A model generated the notes under the pieces. It was not told the DNA's origin. It saw only the letters and a program-made list of their open reading frames with translations, and searched no databases. A stretch of DNA of 64,000 nt from NCBI RefSeq assembly GCF_002848345.1, contig NZ_CP025429.1:2666001-2730000 (forward strand). The letters are read 5' to 3'. The stretch is from Chromobacterium sp. ATCC 53434 (lineage in GTDB: Bacteria > Pseudomonadota > Gammaproteobacteria > Burkholderiales > Chromobacteriaceae). The position numbers and the translations under genes are program-made. Below are positions 63,108 through 64,000 of the stretch, in pieces. Numbering within the stretch: position 1 is the stretch's first letter; each line of letters starts with the position of its first letter.

Positions 63108-63626
63108 ATGAGCGCATCCCTCTACCCATTGTCGCTGCCGGCGCTGGAGCGCGGCCTGAACAACCTGGCCGCCATCCTGCGCAAGGCCGAGGCCGACGCC
63201 GAGGCGCGCAAGATCGCGCCGGAAGTGCTGCTGAACGCCAGGCTGGCGCCGGACATGTTCCCGCTGCTGCGCCAGGTGCAGATCGTCAGCGACACCGCCA
63301 AGGGCTGTGCCGCCCGACTGGCCGGCGTCGAGGTGCCGAGTTTCGCCGACGACGAGCAAAGCTTCGACGAGCTGCAGCGGCGCATTGCCAGGACGCTGGA
63401 CTTCATCGGCGCGATCCGCCCGGAGCAATTGGCCGACGCGGCGAGCCGCGAGGTGGTGCTGAAGCTGCGCGGCCAGGAAGTCCGCTTCGACGGCCAGAGC
63501 TATCTGAGCCAGTTCGTGTTGCCCAATTTCTATTTCCACCTGACGGCCGCCTACGGCATTCTGCGCCACAACGGCGTGCCGCTGGGCAAGACCGACTACC
63601 TCGGCAGCCTGCCTCAGAACCCCTGA
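63108..63626 (+). CDS. DUF1993 family protein
   Basis: A 172-residue protein of DUF1993, a predicted DinB-like four-helix bundle. Landmarks are YPLSLPALERGLNNLAAILRKAEAD, LLNARLAPDMFPLLRQVQI, SDTAKGCAARLAGVEVP and NFYFHLTAAYGILRHNGVPLGKTDYLG. AGGAG before ATG 63108 decides this start over an upstream in-frame ATG at 63045. No function established for the family. Confidence 0.9.
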   Translation: MSASLYPLSLPALERGLNNLAAILRKAEADAEARKIAPEVLLNARLAPDMFPLLRQVQIVSDTAKGCAARLAGVEVPSFADDEQSFDELQRRIARTLDFIGAIRPEQLADAASREVVLKLRGQEVRFDGQSYLSQFVLPNFYFHLTAAYGILRHNGVPLGKTDYLGSLPQNP

Positions 63627-63694
63627 CAAAACCGGCTATCCTGGGTTGCGCCTCCTTGCCGTGCCAGATGCGCTGTCTGCGTCGGCGCGCCGCC

Positions 63695-63725
63695 CCAAAG
63701 ACAAAGCCCCGCTTCCGCGGGGCTT
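63695..63725 (-). terminator. Intrinsic terminator of the DUF2788 gene
   Basis: On the minus strand the 9-bp stem AAGCCCCGC-(4 nt)-GCGGGGCTT is followed by TGTCTTTGG, 16 bases after the stop. Confidence 0.8.
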
Positions 63726-63740
63726 GGATCGTCCGGCCGG

Positions 63741-63944
63741 CTATTTGCGCAGCAGGAATTCGGCCAGGATGTTCTTGAACACGAAGCCGCTGACGCCGAA
63801 ACCCAGCACCAGGAACAGCACGATCATGCCGGTCTTGCCGGCTTTGGACTTCTTGCCCAGATCCCAGATGATGAAACCCATGAACAGGATCAGGCCGGTC
63901 AGACAGACGACCAGCGACACATCGGTGAATTGCTCTTCGGACAC
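63741..63944 (-). CDS. DUF2788 small membrane protein
   Basis: A 67-residue protein of the DUF2788 family found in beta- and gammaproteobacteria. Two hydrophobic helices, about 9-27 (SLVVCLTGLILFMGFIIWD) and 40-58, are joined by a basic KKSKAGKTG loop, suggesting an inner-membrane hairpin. No function known. The remaining 56 bases to the window end hold no gene. Confidence 0.88.
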   Translation of the reverse strand: MSEEQFTDVSLVVCLTGLILFMGFIIWDLGKKSKAGKTGMIVLFLVLGFGVSGFVFKNILAEFLLRK

Positions 63945-64000
63945 GCTATCAACCCCCGCCGCCCCGCTCCCGGCGCGAGGCTTGTTTGATCAACGGGAAC

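Overview
The window is GC-rich, densely coded chromosomal DNA from a betaproteobacterium, most likely Chromobacterium or a near relative in the Neisseriales (Chromobacteriaceae). This rests on gene content and order: glnE-ilvE-waaF, lepA-lepB-rnc-era-recO-pdxJ-acpS-nagZ, rpoE-rseA-rseB-mucD next to lepA, and an AcnD/PrpF-type methylcitrate operon. It is inferred from the sequence alone. No rRNA, tRNA, CRISPR array, phage or plasmid genes were seen.

Layout. 1-3.8 kb: an M20 amidohydrolase divergent from a GlxA-type AraC regulator, a PraB-like secreted protein, and a decayed locus in which a His-rich leader peptide and a terminator precede a fragment resembling histidyl-tRNA synthetase. 3.8-18.6 kb: tldD, a nitrilase-family amidase and a giant YhdP/AsmA-like protein, then glnE, ilvE, a CHCC zinc-finger protein, waaF, a TetR regulator, a Q/N-rich low-complexity protein and a SUV3-type RNA helicase. 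18.8-27.3 kb: a valine/branched-chain acyl-CoA catabolic cluster (thiolase and MerR regulator divergent from hbd, mmsA, acyl-CoA dehydrogenase, enoyl-CoA hydratase, 3-hydroxyisobutyryl-CoA hydrolase, mmsB). 27.5-34.3 kb: an S9 peptidase, DUF817, rsgA, a small lipoprotein, an exported Ntn-hydrolase and a GNAT acetyltransferase. 34.5-44.4 kb: a long minus-strand housekeeping cluster running lepA-lepB-DUF4845-rnc-era-ABM-recO-pdxJ-ydjM-acpS-nagZ-unknown-cinA, mostly with ATGA or TGATG overlaps. 44.6-48.6 kb: the sigma-E envelope-stress operon rpoE-rseA-rseB-mucD-glutaredoxin with a recognisable sigma-E promoter. 48.7-56.4 kb: the methylcitrate operon prpB-cupin-prpC-DUF1089-acnD-[repeats and DUF559]-prpF. 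56.5-64 kb: a cupin, a zinc alcohol dehydrogenase, an EamA transporter gene split by a complete IS630-family insertion, an LprI-like protein, an atypical dapA, yajQ, a LysE exporter, DUF1993 and DUF2788 proteins.

Metabolic logic: the valine genes end in methylmalonate-semialdehyde dehydrogenase, which yields propionyl-CoA. The prp operon 20 kb away detoxifies propionyl-CoA through methylcitrate, so the two clusters are complementary.

Most unusual features: (i) the His-leader/attenuator followed by a HisRS-like remnant at 3.3-3.8 kb; (ii) a cassette of 113-bp tandem repeats, CT-rich palindromes and a DUF559 endonuclease gene lodged inside the prp operon, sharing an exact 39-bp repeat with the mmsB upstream region; (iii) a textbook IS630 insertion whose target gene can be rebuilt in frame; (iv) an approximately 100-bp inverted-repeat element inside the valine operon; (v) a structured leader with a 12-codon ORF upstream of rsgA.
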